A stretch of 64,000 bases of DNA from Stenotrophomonas panacihumi (GCF_001431645.1 NZ_LLXU01000074.1:106110-170109), one strand, 5' to 3'. Shown: positions 50,658 through 60,343, counted from the first letter of the stretch. Program-made: numbers and translations. The notes: generated by a model from the sequence alone, not told the origin.

Positions 50658-51014
50658 TCAGCTGCGCGCGCAGCCCTCGCCCGGCGCCTTGCCGTCCACG
50701 CACTGGCCGAAGCCCTTCGGCAGGCCCTTCACCTGCCAGGTCTGGCCGGGCCGCAGGTCCAGCCGCTGCAGGGTCTCGCGCGGGCAGGGGCCGGCTTGCC
50801 CGGCCACGCAATGCTCCACGAACACGAGGTAGTGGCAGTGGCCGGTGGTGCTGGCCAGGCAATGGAAGTCGGCCACTCCGTCGCGGCTTTCGGTCTTGCT
50901 GAAAAGGGTGTCGTGGCCATCGGTGGTGGCGCGGGTGATCGAGGTCACGCCCGCGCGTTGGTGGCAGCCGGACAGCGCCACCAGGCAATAGACGATCGCG
51001 GCAACGATACGCAT
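50658..51014 (-). CDS. Small Cys-rich lipoprotein
   Basis: This 118-aa protein has a lipobox ALSGC (Cys17). The mature part has six further Cys, in pairs (ADFHCLASTTGHCHYL; EHCVAGQAGPC; GQCVDGKAPGEGC), probably forming disulfides in the periplasm. I recognise no domain. It follows the LytS/LytR pair on the same strand with a 25-nt gap, so it may be in that operon. Confidence 0.7.
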   Translation of the reverse strand: MRIVAAIVYCLVALSGCHQRAGVTSITRATTDGHDTLFSKTESRDGVADFHCLASTTGHCHYLVFVEHCVAGQAGPCPRETLQRLDLRPGQTWQVKGLPKGFGQCVDGKAPGEGCARS

Positions 51015-51039
51015 GGCGCTTCCTCCTCCCCGGCCGCGG

Positions 51040-51822
51040 CTACATGCCGCGGAATAGGGTCATGAACGGCTGGCTGACGGTGAGCATTTCCGGGCGGTTC
51101 TTCAGCCGCAGCTTGCCCTTGCCGGTGTCGTCGCGGATCACCGAGGCCACGGCCTTCATGTTGACGATGGTGGAGCGGTGGATCTGCTTGAACGCCACCG
51201 GGTCCAGCACGTCGAGCAATTCGCGCAGCGAGGTGCGCAGCACCGACTCGCCATCGGCGGTCATCACCACGGTGTATTTGTGGTCGGCCTGGAAGTACGC
51301 CACTTCGTCGAGCTGGATCAGCCGCGTCTCGCGGCCGCTGCTGGCGGTGATCCAGGCCATCGGCGGACGCTCGCCCGGCTGCCCCGGCCGCGCCGACAGG
51401 CGCGCCAGCAGGGCGTCGAGCACGTCGGTGTCCGGCTGCCCGGCCGCCAGCCGCGACTGCACGCGCTGCACGGTGGCGGCGAGTCGCTCGCGCGAGATCG
51501 GCTTGAGCAGGTAGTCGATGGCGCCCTGCTCGAAGGCATCGATGGCGTACTGGTCGTAAGCGGTGACGAACACGACCTGGGAGCGCGGGCTGGCTTCGGC
51601 CATCGCGCGGGCCACCTCGATGCCGGTCAGGCCCGGCATGCGGATGTCCAGGAACACCACGTCCGGCTGCAGCTCGGCGATGCTCTCCAGCGCGCTGGCG
51701 CCGTCCTCGCATTCGCCCACCACCTCCAGCGTCGGCCACACCTCGGCCAGCAGGCCCAGCAGGGATTGCCTCAGCAGCGCCTCGTCCTCGGCCACCACCG
51801 CGCGCACGGCATGCAGGTTCAT
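51040..51822 (-). CDS. LytTR-family response regulator
   Basis: This 260-aa protein has a receiver domain (2-120, phospho-acceptor Asp59 in VVFLDIRMPG, Lys in YLLKPIS). A LytTR DNA-binding domain spans about 155-255 (LDEVAYFQADHKYTVVMTADGES; FKQIHRSTIVNMKAV). It resembles AlgR/LytR regulators. Its ATG overlaps the kinase stop by 4 nt, so the pair is coupled. Confidence 0.93.
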   Translation of the reverse strand: MNLHAVRAVVAEDEALLRQSLLGLLAEVWPTLEVVGECEDGASALESIAELQPDVVFLDIRMPGLTGIEVARAMAEASPRSQVVFVTAYDQYAIDAFEQGAIDYLLKPISRERLAATVQRVQSRLAAGQPDTDVLDALLARLSARPGQPGERPPMAWITASSGRETRLIQLDEVAYFQADHKYTVVMTADGESVLRTSLRELLDVLDPVAFKQIHRSTIVNMKAVASVIRDDTGKGKLRLKNRPEMLTVSQPFMTLFRGM

Positions 51823-53210
51823 GCGGCACCCCCGGTGGACGGCGTGGCGCCGGGCAGCGGCGGCGGCGTGGCGGTCCGCTGCGCGCCGTCGCGCGCGCCG
51901 GGCGCCGGGGTTTCCGGCGACACCCACGGCGGCGGCGTGCGCGTGGGCGCGTAGCGCAGCGGCACGCTGATCGTGGCGGCCACGCCGGCGGGGAAGTTGG
52001 AGACGATGGCGAACGACGCCGCGTCGCCGTAGGTCAGGCGCAGGCGCTCGCGCAGGTTGCGCAGGCCAACGCCGGTGCCGCGGCTGTGCTCGTTGAAGCC
52101 CTGGCCGTCGTCGGCGACGGTGAGCGTGGCGTGGTCCTCGAAGGTGCGCGCCAGGATCCAGATCGTGCCGCCGCCGGGCTTGGGCTCCAGGCCGTGCTTG
52201 ATCGCATTCTCCACCAGCGTCTGCAGCATCATCGAGGGCAGCTGCAGGCTGCGCAGTTCGAACGCCACCTCCACCTGCATCGCCAGCCGCGCGCCCATGC
52301 GGATGCGCAGGATCTCCAGGTAGGCCTGGGTGCGCTCCAGCTCCTCGCCCAGGGTGGACATCGCATCGTCGGCGCTGGGCAGCGAGCGGCGCAGGTACTG
52401 GATCAGGTGGCCGATCATCTGGTCGGCGCGCGGCGGGTCGGTGCGGGTGAGCACCTGCGCGCTGGCCAGCGTGTTGTAGAGGAAGTGCGGTTCGACCTGC
52501 GCGTGCAGCAGGTTCAGGCGCGCCACCGCCAGCTCCTTCTCGGTCTCGGACTGCACCGCCGCGGCCTGCTCGTCGCGGCGCTGGTCGGACACGCGGTTGG
52601 TGATCGAGCGCGTCACCGCTTCGGCGTTCTCGTAGTTGCTGCCCTCGTCCACCACCAGCAGGTCGACCCACGCGCCGGCATCCGGCTCGCACAGCAGGGT
52701 CACGCTGCTCACGCCGGTGGCCGGGGTCAGCGTGGCCAGGATCTGGTTGCGCTTGATCGCAAAGCGCGCGAACACGTTCCAGCGCGAGACCTGGTCATCG
52801 TCGCGCGCATCGAGCCGGCGCACCTTGGCGCGGATCTGCAGGCTGCTGGGAGAGCTTTCGATGTCCTCCACGCGCGGCAGCTGGCGGATCGCGCTTTCCA
52901 CCACGGCGAAGGCGGTCTTGCCGTCCAGCGGCACTTCGATCTGCCGGCGCTGGCGGCTGCTGAGGGTGTCGTGGTCGAGCCGGCCGGCGAGCAGCTTCAC
53001 CCGGCGCAGGTGGGTGAGGGCGCTGGTCATCACGATCGCCAGCGTGGCGAAGGTGATCAGCGTGTAGAGGGTGCCGGTATGGCCGAACAGTTCGCCCCAG
53101 ACGTTGGCGACGACGATCAGCAGGATCATCCAGATGAACAGCAGGCGCGCGATCAGGAACAGGCTGGCGGACACGGGGACGGACTCGAGGTTTTCAGTGC
53201 GGCCGAGCAT
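51819..53210 (-). CDS. LytS/AlgZ-type sensor histidine kinase
   Basis: This 463-aa kinase has two N-terminal helices (ASLFLIARLLFIWMILLIVVANV and TLYTLITFATLAIVMTSALT) and a cytosolic region of about 150 residues of unknown fold. The His_kinase domain with His242 (VEPHFLYNTLAS) follows, then an ATPase domain (LVENAIKHGLEPK; DDGQGFNEHSRGTGVGLRNLRERL). A Pro-rich tail ends it. The ATG at 53208-53210 precedes the first helix; the open frame upstream is Arg-rich and unlikely. Confidence 0.9.
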   Translation of the reverse strand: MLGRTENLESVPVSASLFLIARLLFIWMILLIVVANVWGELFGHTGTLYTLITFATLAIVMTSALTHLRRVKLLAGRLDHDTLSSRQRRQIEVPLDGKTAFAVVESAIRQLPRVEDIESSPSSLQIRAKVRRLDARDDDQVSRWNVFARFAIKRNQILATLTPATGVSSVTLLCEPDAGAWVDLLVVDEGSNYENAEAVTRSITNRVSDQRRDEQAAAVQSETEKELAVARLNLLHAQVEPHFLYNTLASAQVLTRTDPPRADQMIGHLIQYLRRSLPSADDAMSTLGEELERTQAYLEILRIRMGARLAMQVEVAFELRSLQLPSMMLQTLVENAIKHGLEPKPGGGTIWILARTFEDHATLTVADDGQGFNEHSRGTGVGLRNLRERLRLTYGDAASFAIVSNFPAGVAATISVPLRYAPTRTPPPWVSPETPAPGARDGAQRTATPPPLPGATPSTGGAA

Positions 53211-53379
53211 AGACCGCCCCGGCGGGCTTGGGGATGCGCCCGCGACGGGGCGGCCGGCCTGCCGACGAAAGCCCGGATCGGCGCCGCGAATCCGGGACGG
53301 CGTCCCAATCCGGCGCCTTGCCCGCGCCGCGGGCCGCCCGCGCCCGCTATGCTCCGGCCACGTTCGAGAAGGGATGCCC

Positions 53380-54582
53380 ATGCAACGACGCCAGTTCCTG
53401 CGCGGCACCGGTGCCGCCGTCGCGCTCGCTTCGACCGGCGCCTTCGCCGCCGCCCCGCCGCGCGGACCAGCCGTGCCGCCGGCCCCGGCCGATGCCATCG
53501 CCGACCACTTCGCCCCGCCGCGCGCCCTGGCGCCGATCCGCGCCAGCGCCGACCGCATCATCGCGTTGAGCGTGTGCACGCGGCCGTTCCGCCCGCAGGG
53601 ACCGCGCATCGAGGCCGAGCGTATCGGCCGCAAGACCATCGTGCACAACTATGGCCATGGCGGCAGCGGCTGGTCGCTGTCCTGGGGCTCGGCCGAGCTG
53701 GCGGTGCGCCTGGCCCAGGCGCAACCCGGCGAGGAGGTGGCGGTGATCGGCTGCGGCGCGATCGGCCTGACCACCGCGCTGGTGGCCCAGCGCGCGGGCT
53801 TGCGCGTGCGCATCTACGCCAAGGACCGCTTGCCGGACGTGCGCTCGTTCTATGCGACCGGCGTGTGGTCGCCGGATTCGCGCGTGATCGCCCAGGCGCA
53901 CACCACGCCCGAGTTCGAAAAGCGCTGGGAAACCATGGCGCGTACCTCCTTCCATCGCTTCCAGACCCTGCTCGGCCTGCCGGGCGAGCCGGTGGAATGG
54001 CGCGACGGCTATTTCCTTTCCGACGTCCCGTTCGACCAGCCGGCCGGCCCGGACAGCGAAAGCCGCGAGCCCGAATACCCCGACCTCGAACGCCGGCTGC
54101 TCGCCGACCTGCACCCGGGCGCGCGCCAGCTGATGCCCGGCGAGCATCCGTTCCCGGTGCCGTACGCGCGGCGCTATACGCAGATGACCTTCAACATCAC
54201 CGCCTATTCGCGGCTGCTGATGGACGACTTCCTCGCCAACGGCGGCACGCTGCATACGCGCGAGTTCGAGAGCCCGCGACAGTTCGCCGACCTGCGCGAG
54301 AAGGTGGTCTTCAATGCCACCGGCTACGGCGCGCGGGCGCTGCTGGGCGATGACAGCATCGTGCCGGTGCGCGGGCAGACCGCGCGCCTGGTGCCGCAGC
54401 CGGAGGTGGACTACTCGCTGTTCTGGCGCGGGCACAACCTCAACGTGATTCCCCGTCGCGACGGCATCCTGGTGCAGGCGCAGCGCGATGACGACTACGA
54501 CAACCCGGACATCACGCCGGACCGCGCGTTGTCGGAGCAGGCCGTGGCGCAGCTGGCGAAGTTGTTCGGTACGGCGGGCTGA
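53380..54582 (+). CDS. TAT-exported D-amino-acid oxidase-like flavoprotein
   Basis: This 400-aa protein starts with a twin-arginine signal (RRQFLRGTG followed by a hydrophobic stretch and AFAAA). The FAD Rossmann motif VAVIGCGAIGLTTALVAQ follows near residue 125. Segments such as FNATGYGARALLGDDSIVPVRGQ and the C-terminal half fit the DAAO/DASOX family. Periplasmic placement is predicted from the signal. ATGs at 53374 and 53380 both start the TAT signal; 53380 has the better AGAAGGG spacing. Confidence 0.85.
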   Translation: MQRRQFLRGTGAAVALASTGAFAAAPPRGPAVPPAPADAIADHFAPPRALAPIRASADRIIALSVCTRPFRPQGPRIEAERIGRKTIVHNYGHGGSGWSLSWGSAELAVRLAQAQPGEEVAVIGCGAIGLTTALVAQRAGLRVRIYAKDRLPDVRSFYATGVWSPDSRVIAQAHTTPEFEKRWETMARTSFHRFQTLLGLPGEPVEWRDGYFLSDVPFDQPAGPDSESREPEYPDLERRLLADLHPGARQLMPGEHPFPVPYARRYTQMTFNITAYSRLLMDDFLANGGTLHTREFESPRQFADLREKVVFNATGYGARALLGDDSIVPVRGQTARLVPQPEVDYSLFWRGHNLNVIPRRDGILVQAQRDDDYDNPDITPDRALSEQAVAQLAKLFGTAG

Positions 54583-54594
54583 GGGCCGCCAGCC

Positions 54595-54789
54595 TCAACG
54601 CCCCTGCACCGAAGCCTGCAGCGCCGCCGCCAGCGCGGCATCGCCATTGAGCAGGTCCACCCACGCCAGGGCCACGCCCTTGCGGTGGCCCTTCTCCACC
54701 AGCTTCAACCCTTCAGGATCCACGGTAAGCGTGTAGGCACGCCCTTCCACCTGCAGTTCGCGGCGCAGCGGCTTGTCCAGCGGCGTCAT
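54595..54789 (-). CDS. Small hypothetical protein
   Basis: This 64-aa protein begins MTPLDKPLRRELQVEGRAYT and contains LTVDPEGLKLVEKGHRKGVALAW and a helical Ala-rich end. The strong ribosome site GGAGG 8 nt before the ATG supports it. It is divergent from the hydrolase gene at 54941. I recognise no family. Confidence 0.65.
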   Translation of the reverse strand: MTPLDKPLRRELQVEGRAYTLTVDPEGLKLVEKGHRKGVALAWVDLLNGDAALAAALQASVQGR

Positions 54790-54940
54790 CACGCATTCCT
54801 CCGAAGACCCGCCGCCAACCTGCCGCAGCGGGGGTGATTCCCGCGTCAGCGCTGTCCGCCCCTCCCGCCCATCGGCGTTGTCCCCGATGTGGCCGGCCAT
54901 ACAGCGCAGGAAGCCACCCGTCCCTCCAGGGAGCCGTGTC

Positions 54941-56686
54941 ATGCCGAACCGGGAAGACATCGCGTGGTTCAAGCAGACGTTCGCCACGCGCCTGCAGGCC
55001 GCCCTCGCGGGCACGCCTTTCAGCCTCGACTTCCTCGTCGCCCTCGCCTGCCAGGAAACCGGCGAGGTGTGGCCGCTGCTGCGCCGTGCCGGCCTGCCGG
55101 AAGCGAAGATCCTCGCGCTGTGCGTGGGCGATACGCTCGACGCCAGCGCCGGCCGCGGCGCGTTCCCCCGCACCCGCGCCGAACTGGAAGCCGCGCCGCA
55201 GGGGCCGCAGATGTTCCAGATTGCGCGGCAGGCGCTGGTGGAGATGGCGCAGTACGTTCCAGAGTACCGCCCGCCGGCGAAGAAGCCCGACAAGTTCTGC
55301 CACGGCTTCGGCCTGTTCCAGCGCGACCTGCAGTTCTTCAAGACCGATCCGCAGTATTTCCTGCAGCAACGCTATGCCCAATTCCAGGACACCCTCGCCC
55401 ATGCGCTGCAGGAACTGGTGGACAAGCGCAAGCGCATCGGCCTGGATCATGTCGACCCGCTCAGCGTGCTCGACATGGTCGCCATCGCCATCGCCTACAA
55501 CACCGGCCGCTACGATCCGCGCAAGGGGCTCAAGCAGGGCTATCGGCCACCCGGCGGCAAGTACTACGGCGAATCGGTGTTCGACTACCTGCGCCTGAGC
55601 GAGACCGTCGCCGGCGGCGGCGCACCGGCGTTGATTCCCGCCGCCGCGCCCGGCGAAGCCATCGTGCCGCCGCCCTCGCCGGTCACCGCGACCGGGGCGA
55701 TCCTGCGCGTGGACACGCGCGTGTCCACGCTCTACCTGCGCAGCGCGCCGAAGATCAGCACGCCCACCCGCGCCAATGTCGTCGGCGAACTGCCCGACGG
55801 CCAGCCGGTTCGCGCACTGGACGACACGCCGGTCAACGGCTTCCTCGCCGTCGAAACCAGCCTGGCCGGCGCGCTGCTGCGCGGCTGGGCCGCCACCCGC
55901 TACCTGGTGCCGGCGCCGGACCTGCACGAGATCCCCGTGCTGCCCCCGCCACCGGCCACCACCACCGCGCCGGGTGCCGCCGATACCCGCACCGTGCCGA
56001 GTGGCCCCATTCCCGCCGTGTGGATGCCGCGCGCGGGCAACAGCATCACCCGCCGCACCGCGCCGGCGGACGCGCACTCGCTCAACGAAACCGGGCAGCC
56101 CGGCCGCCAGGGCACCACGCCGGAGGATCTGCGCAAGGAGATCGCGGCGATCATCGCCTGGCTCGACAGCGAGAATCCCGCCTACAAGCGCTACCAGCCG
56201 CGCAACGGGCTGACCTTCTGCAACATCTACACCCACGACTTCTGCCACCTTGCCGGCGCCTACCTGCCGCGCGTGTGGTGGTCCTCGCCGGCCCTGCTGA
56301 AATGGCAACAAGGTCAGACGGTGCAGCCGCTGATCGGCGACACGTTGCGCGAGATGCGCGCCAATGACCTGTTCCGCTGGCTACGCGATTTCGGCGCGGA
56401 TTTCGGCTGGCGCCAGACCGGCACGCTGGACAAGCTGCAGCTGGCCGCCAACCAGGGCGCGCTTGGCCTGATCGTGGCGCGGCGCAAGGAGGATGGCCGC
56501 TCCGGCCATATCGTGATGGTGGTGCCGGAAACCGATGCGCAACGTGCGCGGCGCGACGCCGCCGGCAGCGTCACCGCGCCGCTGCAGAGCCAGGCAGGCG
56601 CCAGCAACTTCCGCTACGGCACCGGGCAAGGCGCGTGGTGGAACCGCGAGACCTTTGCCGAGTTTGCCTTCTGGATCCACGCCTGA
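54941..56686 (+). CDS. Putative three-part peptidoglycan hydrolase
   Basis: This 581-aa protein has no signal peptide. The N-terminal part (about 1-225) looks like a lysozyme/transglycosylase fold: ACQETGEVW with candidate Glu, HGFGLFQRDLQFF, and IAYNTGRYDPRKGLKQGY. The middle (about 245-330) is SH3-like (LYLRSAPKISTPTRANVVGEL; RGWAATRYLVP). After a Pro linker, the C-terminal part (about 405-581) looks like a cysteine hydrolase: NGLTFCNIYTHDFC with candidate Cys and RSGHIVMVVPE with candidate His. Two cutting modules around a wall-binding one suggests a lysin or secreted effector. Domain calls are by eye. AGGGAG precedes the ATG. Confidence 0.7.
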   Translation: MPNREDIAWFKQTFATRLQAALAGTPFSLDFLVALACQETGEVWPLLRRAGLPEAKILALCVGDTLDASAGRGAFPRTRAELEAAPQGPQMFQIARQALVEMAQYVPEYRPPAKKPDKFCHGFGLFQRDLQFFKTDPQYFLQQRYAQFQDTLAHALQELVDKRKRIGLDHVDPLSVLDMVAIAIAYNTGRYDPRKGLKQGYRPPGGKYYGESVFDYLRLSETVAGGGAPALIPAAAPGEAIVPPPSPVTATGAILRVDTRVSTLYLRSAPKISTPTRANVVGELPDGQPVRALDDTPVNGFLAVETSLAGALLRGWAATRYLVPAPDLHEIPVLPPPPATTTAPGAADTRTVPSGPIPAVWMPRAGNSITRRTAPADAHSLNETGQPGRQGTTPEDLRKEIAAIIAWLDSENPAYKRYQPRNGLTFCNIYTHDFCHLAGAYLPRVWWSSPALLKWQQGQTVQPLIGDTLREMRANDLFRWLRDFGADFGWRQTGTLDKLQLAANQGALGLIVARRKEDGRSGHIVMVVPETDAQRARRDAAGSVTAPLQSQAGASNFRYGTGQGAWWNRETFAEFAFWIHA

Positions 56687-56691
56687 AGGTT

Positions 56692-57051
56692 TCAGGCGCG
56701 GGGCTGGATCAGTTCCATGAACTGGTTGAGGCGGAACGGCTTCTGCAGGAACAGCGTGCCGGCCGGCAGCGGCGCGAGCTGGAAGCGCGGATGCCCGGAG
56801 GCGAGGATCACCGTGGCTTCCGGCAAGGTGCGCTGCACGTAGCTGGCCAGGTCCGCGCCGCTGAGCGTGCCGGGCATGTGGATGTCGCTGAAAAGCACGT
56901 CGCAGCGATAGCCCTCGCGCAACAGCGCCATCGCCGCATTGGCCGTCTCGGCGGTGCGTACTTCCGCGCCCGCGCCCTGGATCACGTCGGCGAGCAGCTC
57001 GCGCAGGTCCTCCTGGTCCTCGACCAGCAGCACCCGGATGGGCGTGCTCAT
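56692..57051 (-). CDS. Single-domain response regulator
   Basis: This 119-aa receiver domain has VLLVEDQEDLRELL, phospho-acceptor Asp56 (VLFSDIHMPGTLSG) and Lys in FLQKPFRLNQ. It has no output domain. It is divergent from the hybrid kinase gene at 57239 and probably belongs to the same phosphorelay. Confidence 0.9.
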   Translation of the reverse strand: MSTPIRVLLVEDQEDLRELLADVIQGAGAEVRTAETANAAMALLREGYRCDVLFSDIHMPGTLSGADLASYVQRTLPEATVILASGHPRFQLAPLPAGTLFLQKPFRLNQFMELIQPRA

Positions 57052-57238
57052 CGGCCTTGCCCGGCGCGTGCCGGTGCCTGTCGATCGTCGTGCATGGTGC
57101 CCCCCTGGACGGAAAAACGCAGAAGGATTCCGATCGCCGCGTGAAGGCCGCGTGGAGGCCGTGCCTCCCGGCCCGGGCTGCGCGGCAGCCGGGATCGTTC
57201 GGTTAGTATCGCGTGTTTTCCGCATCGGAACAGGGACC

Positions 57239-60200
57239 ATGAAACAAGCCACCGGCCGCGATACGGCGATCGGCGCGACAGCATGTGCGCTCGCCCTGGC
57301 CACCATCGGTCTGGAATCGATCACGCCGCTCGGCTACGCGGTGTGGCTGCTGTATTTCATGGCCGTGGCCGTCACGGTCTTCCAGAACCGCACCTCGTTG
57401 CCGCTGGCGATGGCCGTGCTCTCGTGCGTCCTGCTGGTGGTGGGCTACAACATCGCCCCGTCGAGCACCAACTCGGCGTTCTCCTTCGTCAACCGCAGCA
57501 TCGGTGGCACCTGCTTCCTGCTCACCGCCTTCGTGGTGATGCAGGCCATCCGCGCGCGCCGCCAGGCCGAGCGCTCGCTGTGGCTGCAGGAAGGCGAAAA
57601 CGGCGTGGCGCTGAGCCTGCAGGGCGAACAGGCGCCGCACGAACTGGCGCAGTCCGCGCTCGGCGTGCTGTGCGCCTATGCCGGCGCGCAGGTCGGTGCG
57701 CTGTACCGGCTGGAAGGCGAGCGCCTGCTGCTGTCCGGCGGCGTGGCGTTGTCGCCGCAGGTCCCGCGCGAACTCTCCGCACGCGAAGGGCAGCTGGGCG
57801 AAACGCTGCGCATGGCCACCGCGCGCCGCATCCATGGCGTGGACGCTTCGCACCTGCCGATCACCTCCGCATTGGGCCGCAGCGCGCCGAACGAGCTGCT
57901 GATGGCACCGATCAGCGTGGACGGCAAGCTGGTGGGCGTGCTGGAAATCGGCCGCGTCGCCGGCGCCAGGCATGATGGCAGCGCGCTGGAACTGCTCGGC
58001 CGCTGCGGCGAGACCATCGGCGTGGCGCTGCGCACCGCGCTGCTGCGCGCCGAGCTGCTCGAACTGCTGGAAGAAACGCAGCGCCAGGGCGAGGAGCTGC
58101 AGGCCCAGCAGGAAGAACTGCGCGTGGCCAATGAGGAACTGGAAGAGCAGAGCCGCAGCCTGCAGCACTCGCAGGTCAACCTCGAACAGCAGCAGGCCGA
58201 GCTGGAACAGACCAACGTGCAGCTGGAAGAGCGCACGCACGAGCTGGAATCGCAGCGCCAGCACCTGCTCGTGGCGCAGGCCGACCTGGTGCGCAGCGGC
58301 GCGGAGCTGGCGAGCGCCTCGCGCTACAAGTCCGAGTTCCTGGCCAACATGTCGCACGAGCTCCGCACGCCGCTGAACAGCTCGCTGATCCTGGCCAAGC
58401 TGCTGGCCGACAACCGCGACGGCACGCTCACCGCCGAGCAGGTGAAGTACGCGCAGGCGATCCACTCGTCGAACAACGACCTGCTGGCGCTGATCAACGA
58501 CATCCTCGATCTCTCCAAGATCGAGGCCGGCCACGTCGAGCTGGCCGACGACACGCTGGCCACCGATACCCTGCTGGCGCGCCTGCGCGACACCTTCGAA
58601 CCGCTCGCGCGGCAGAAGGGCCTGCAGCTGGACATCGGCAGCGATGCTGGCGCGCCCGCACACTTCGTCGCCGACGGCCAGCGCCTGCAGCAGATCCTGA
58701 AGAACCTGCTGGCCAACGCGCTGAAGTTCACCGAACACGGCAGCGTCTCGCTGCGCGTGCAGGCGCATGGCCCGCGCCGCCTGCGCTTCGTGGTCAACGA
58801 CACCGGCATCGGCATCGCGCGCGACCAGACCGAGGTGATCTTCGAGGCCTTCCGCCAGGCCGATGGCAGCACGCGTCGCCGCTTCGGCGGCACCGGCCTG
58901 GGCCTGTCGATCTCGCGCGACCTGGCCCTGCGCATGGGCGGCGGCATCACCGTGCAGAGCGAACCGGGCCGCGGCAGCTGCTTCACCCTGGAGCTGCCGG
59001 CCGACGGCGCGCCGGCCGACGCAGCGCAGGCCCCCCTGCCGCCGCCGGTGCAGGCGCGCGTGGAAAGCGCGATGCAGGAGATCGCCGCGCGCGTGGAAGC
59101 GGTGGCGCCGGTGGCGGCCGCGCTCGCGCCGGCCAGCGTCGATGACGACCGTGGCCAGCGGCGGCGCCCGGGCCGTTTGATCCTCGTGGTCGAGGACGAT
59201 GTCGAGTTCGCCCGCGCCCTGGTCAACCTGGCCCATGAGCTGGATTTCGACTGCGTGGTCGCCGGCACCGCCGAGGAAGCCCTGGCGCTGGCCGTCGAGC
59301 TGCGTCCCAGCGGCATCCTGCTCGACATCGGCCTGCCCGACGTCTCCGGCCTGAGCGTGCTCGAACGCCTCAAGCGCGACCCGGCCACCCGCCACATCCC
59401 CGTGCACGTCGTCTCGGCGCTTGAACGCAGCCAGGTGGCGATGGAGCTGGGCGCGGTCGGCTACCTCATCAAGCCGGCCACGCGCGAGCGGCTGGCCAGC
59501 GCCATCGCGCAGCTGGAAGAAACCAGCGCCCGCGCGGTGCGCCGCCTGCTCATCGTCGAGGACGACGAAGACCTGCGGCAGAACCTGCAGCGCCTGCTGG
59601 CGCGCGAGCAGCTGGAGATCGTCGGCGTGGGCACCATCGCCGAGGCGATCGACCAGCTGGTGGGCACGCCGTTCGACTGCATGATCACCGACCTGGCGCT
59701 GCCCGACGGCAGCGGCTACGACCTGCTCGAGCGCATGGCCGGCCACGATGCCGTCGCCTTCCCGCCGGTGATCGTCTACACCGGCCGCGCGCTCACCCGC
59801 GACGAGGAACAGCGCCTGCGCCGTTATTCCAAGAGCATCATCATCAAGGGCGCGCGTTCGCCCGAGCGCCTGCTCGACGAAGTGACGCTGTTCCTGCACA
59901 GCGTGGAGGCCTCGCTGCCCACCGACCAGCAGCGCCTGCTGCGCGAAGCACGCCGCCGCGACGCCGTGCTCGATGGCCGCACCGTGCTGCTGGCCGAGGA
60001 CGACGTGCGCAACATCTTCGCCCTCTCCAGCGTGCTCGAACCACTCGGCGTGAAGCTGGAGATCGCGCGCAACGGCCGCGAGGCGCTGGAGCGCCTGGCC
60101 GAACGCGACGTCGACCTGGTGCTGATGGACATCATGATGCCGGAGATGGACGGCCTGGCCGCGATGCGCGAGATCCGCCGCAAGCCGGAATGGCAGAGCC

Positions 60201-60343
60201 TGCCGGTGATCGCGCTGACCGCCAAGGCGATGGCCGACGACCGCGAGCACTGCCTGGCCGCCGGCGCCAACGACTACATCGCCAAGCCCATCGACGTGGA
60301 CAAGCTGGTCTCGCTGTGCCGCGTGTGGTGCGCCCGGCAATGA
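57239..60343 (+). CDS. Hybrid histidine kinase with GAF and three receiver domains
   Basis: This 1034-aa protein has four N-terminal helices (about 10-105), a GAF-like domain (about 130-275) and a long coiled coil (about 280-360, rich in EELQAQQEEL-type repeats). HisKA with His373 (MSHELRTPLNSS) and an ATPase domain (NLLANALKF; GTGLGLSISRDL) follow. Three receivers come last, with Asp696 (LLDIGLPD), Asp818 (ITDLALPD) and Asp964 (LMDIMMPEMDG). Its TGA overlaps the cheR ATG by 4 nt. It is the hub of a coupled operon with CheR, CheB and a second kinase. Confidence 0.93.
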   Translation: MKQATGRDTAIGATACALALATIGLESITPLGYAVWLLYFMAVAVTVFQNRTSLPLAMAVLSCVLLVVGYNIAPSSTNSAFSFVNRSIGGTCFLLTAFVVMQAIRARRQAERSLWLQEGENGVALSLQGEQAPHELAQSALGVLCAYAGAQVGALYRLEGERLLLSGGVALSPQVPRELSAREGQLGETLRMATARRIHGVDASHLPITSALGRSAPNELLMAPISVDGKLVGVLEIGRVAGARHDGSALELLGRCGETIGVALRTALLRAELLELLEETQRQGEELQAQQEELRVANEELEEQSRSLQHSQVNLEQQQAELEQTNVQLEERTHELESQRQHLLVAQADLVRSGAELASASRYKSEFLANMSHELRTPLNSSLILAKLLADNRDGTLTAEQVKYAQAIHSSNNDLLALINDILDLSKIEAGHVELADDTLATDTLLARLRDTFEPLARQKGLQLDIGSDAGAPAHFVADGQRLQQILKNLLANALKFTEHGSVSLRVQAHGPRRLRFVVNDTGIGIARDQTEVIFEAFRQADGSTRRRFGGTGLGLSISRDLALRMGGGITVQSEPGRGSCFTLELPADGAPADAAQAPLPPPVQARVESAMQEIAARVEAVAPVAAALAPASVDDDRGQRRRPGRLILVVEDDVEFARALVNLAHELDFDCVVAGTAEEALALAVELRPSGILLDIGLPDVSGLSVLERLKRDPATRHIPVHVVSALERSQVAMELGAVGYLIKPATRERLASAIAQLEETSARAVRRLLIVEDDEDLRQNLQRLLAREQLEIVGVGTIAEAIDQLVGTPFDCMITDLALPDGSGYDLLERMAGHDAVAFPPVIVYTGRALTRDEEQRLRRYSKSIIIKGARSPERLLDEVTLFLHSVEASLPTDQQRLLREARRRDAVLDGRTVLLAEDDVRNIFALSSVLEPLGVKLEIARNGREALERLAERDVDLVLMDIMMPEMDGLAAMREIRRKPEWQSLPVIALTAKAMADDREHCLAAGANDYIAKPIDVDKLVSLCRVWCARQ

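Noticed and set aside
54941..56686. Prophage remnant around the hydrolase
   Set aside because: No holin, tail, integrase or att-like repeats; flanking genes are chromosomal signalling and metabolic genes.
57203..60340. 1045-aa open frame on minus across the hybrid kinase
   Set aside because: Antisense shadow of the kinase with Arg/Ala/Gln/His bias and no recognisable motif.
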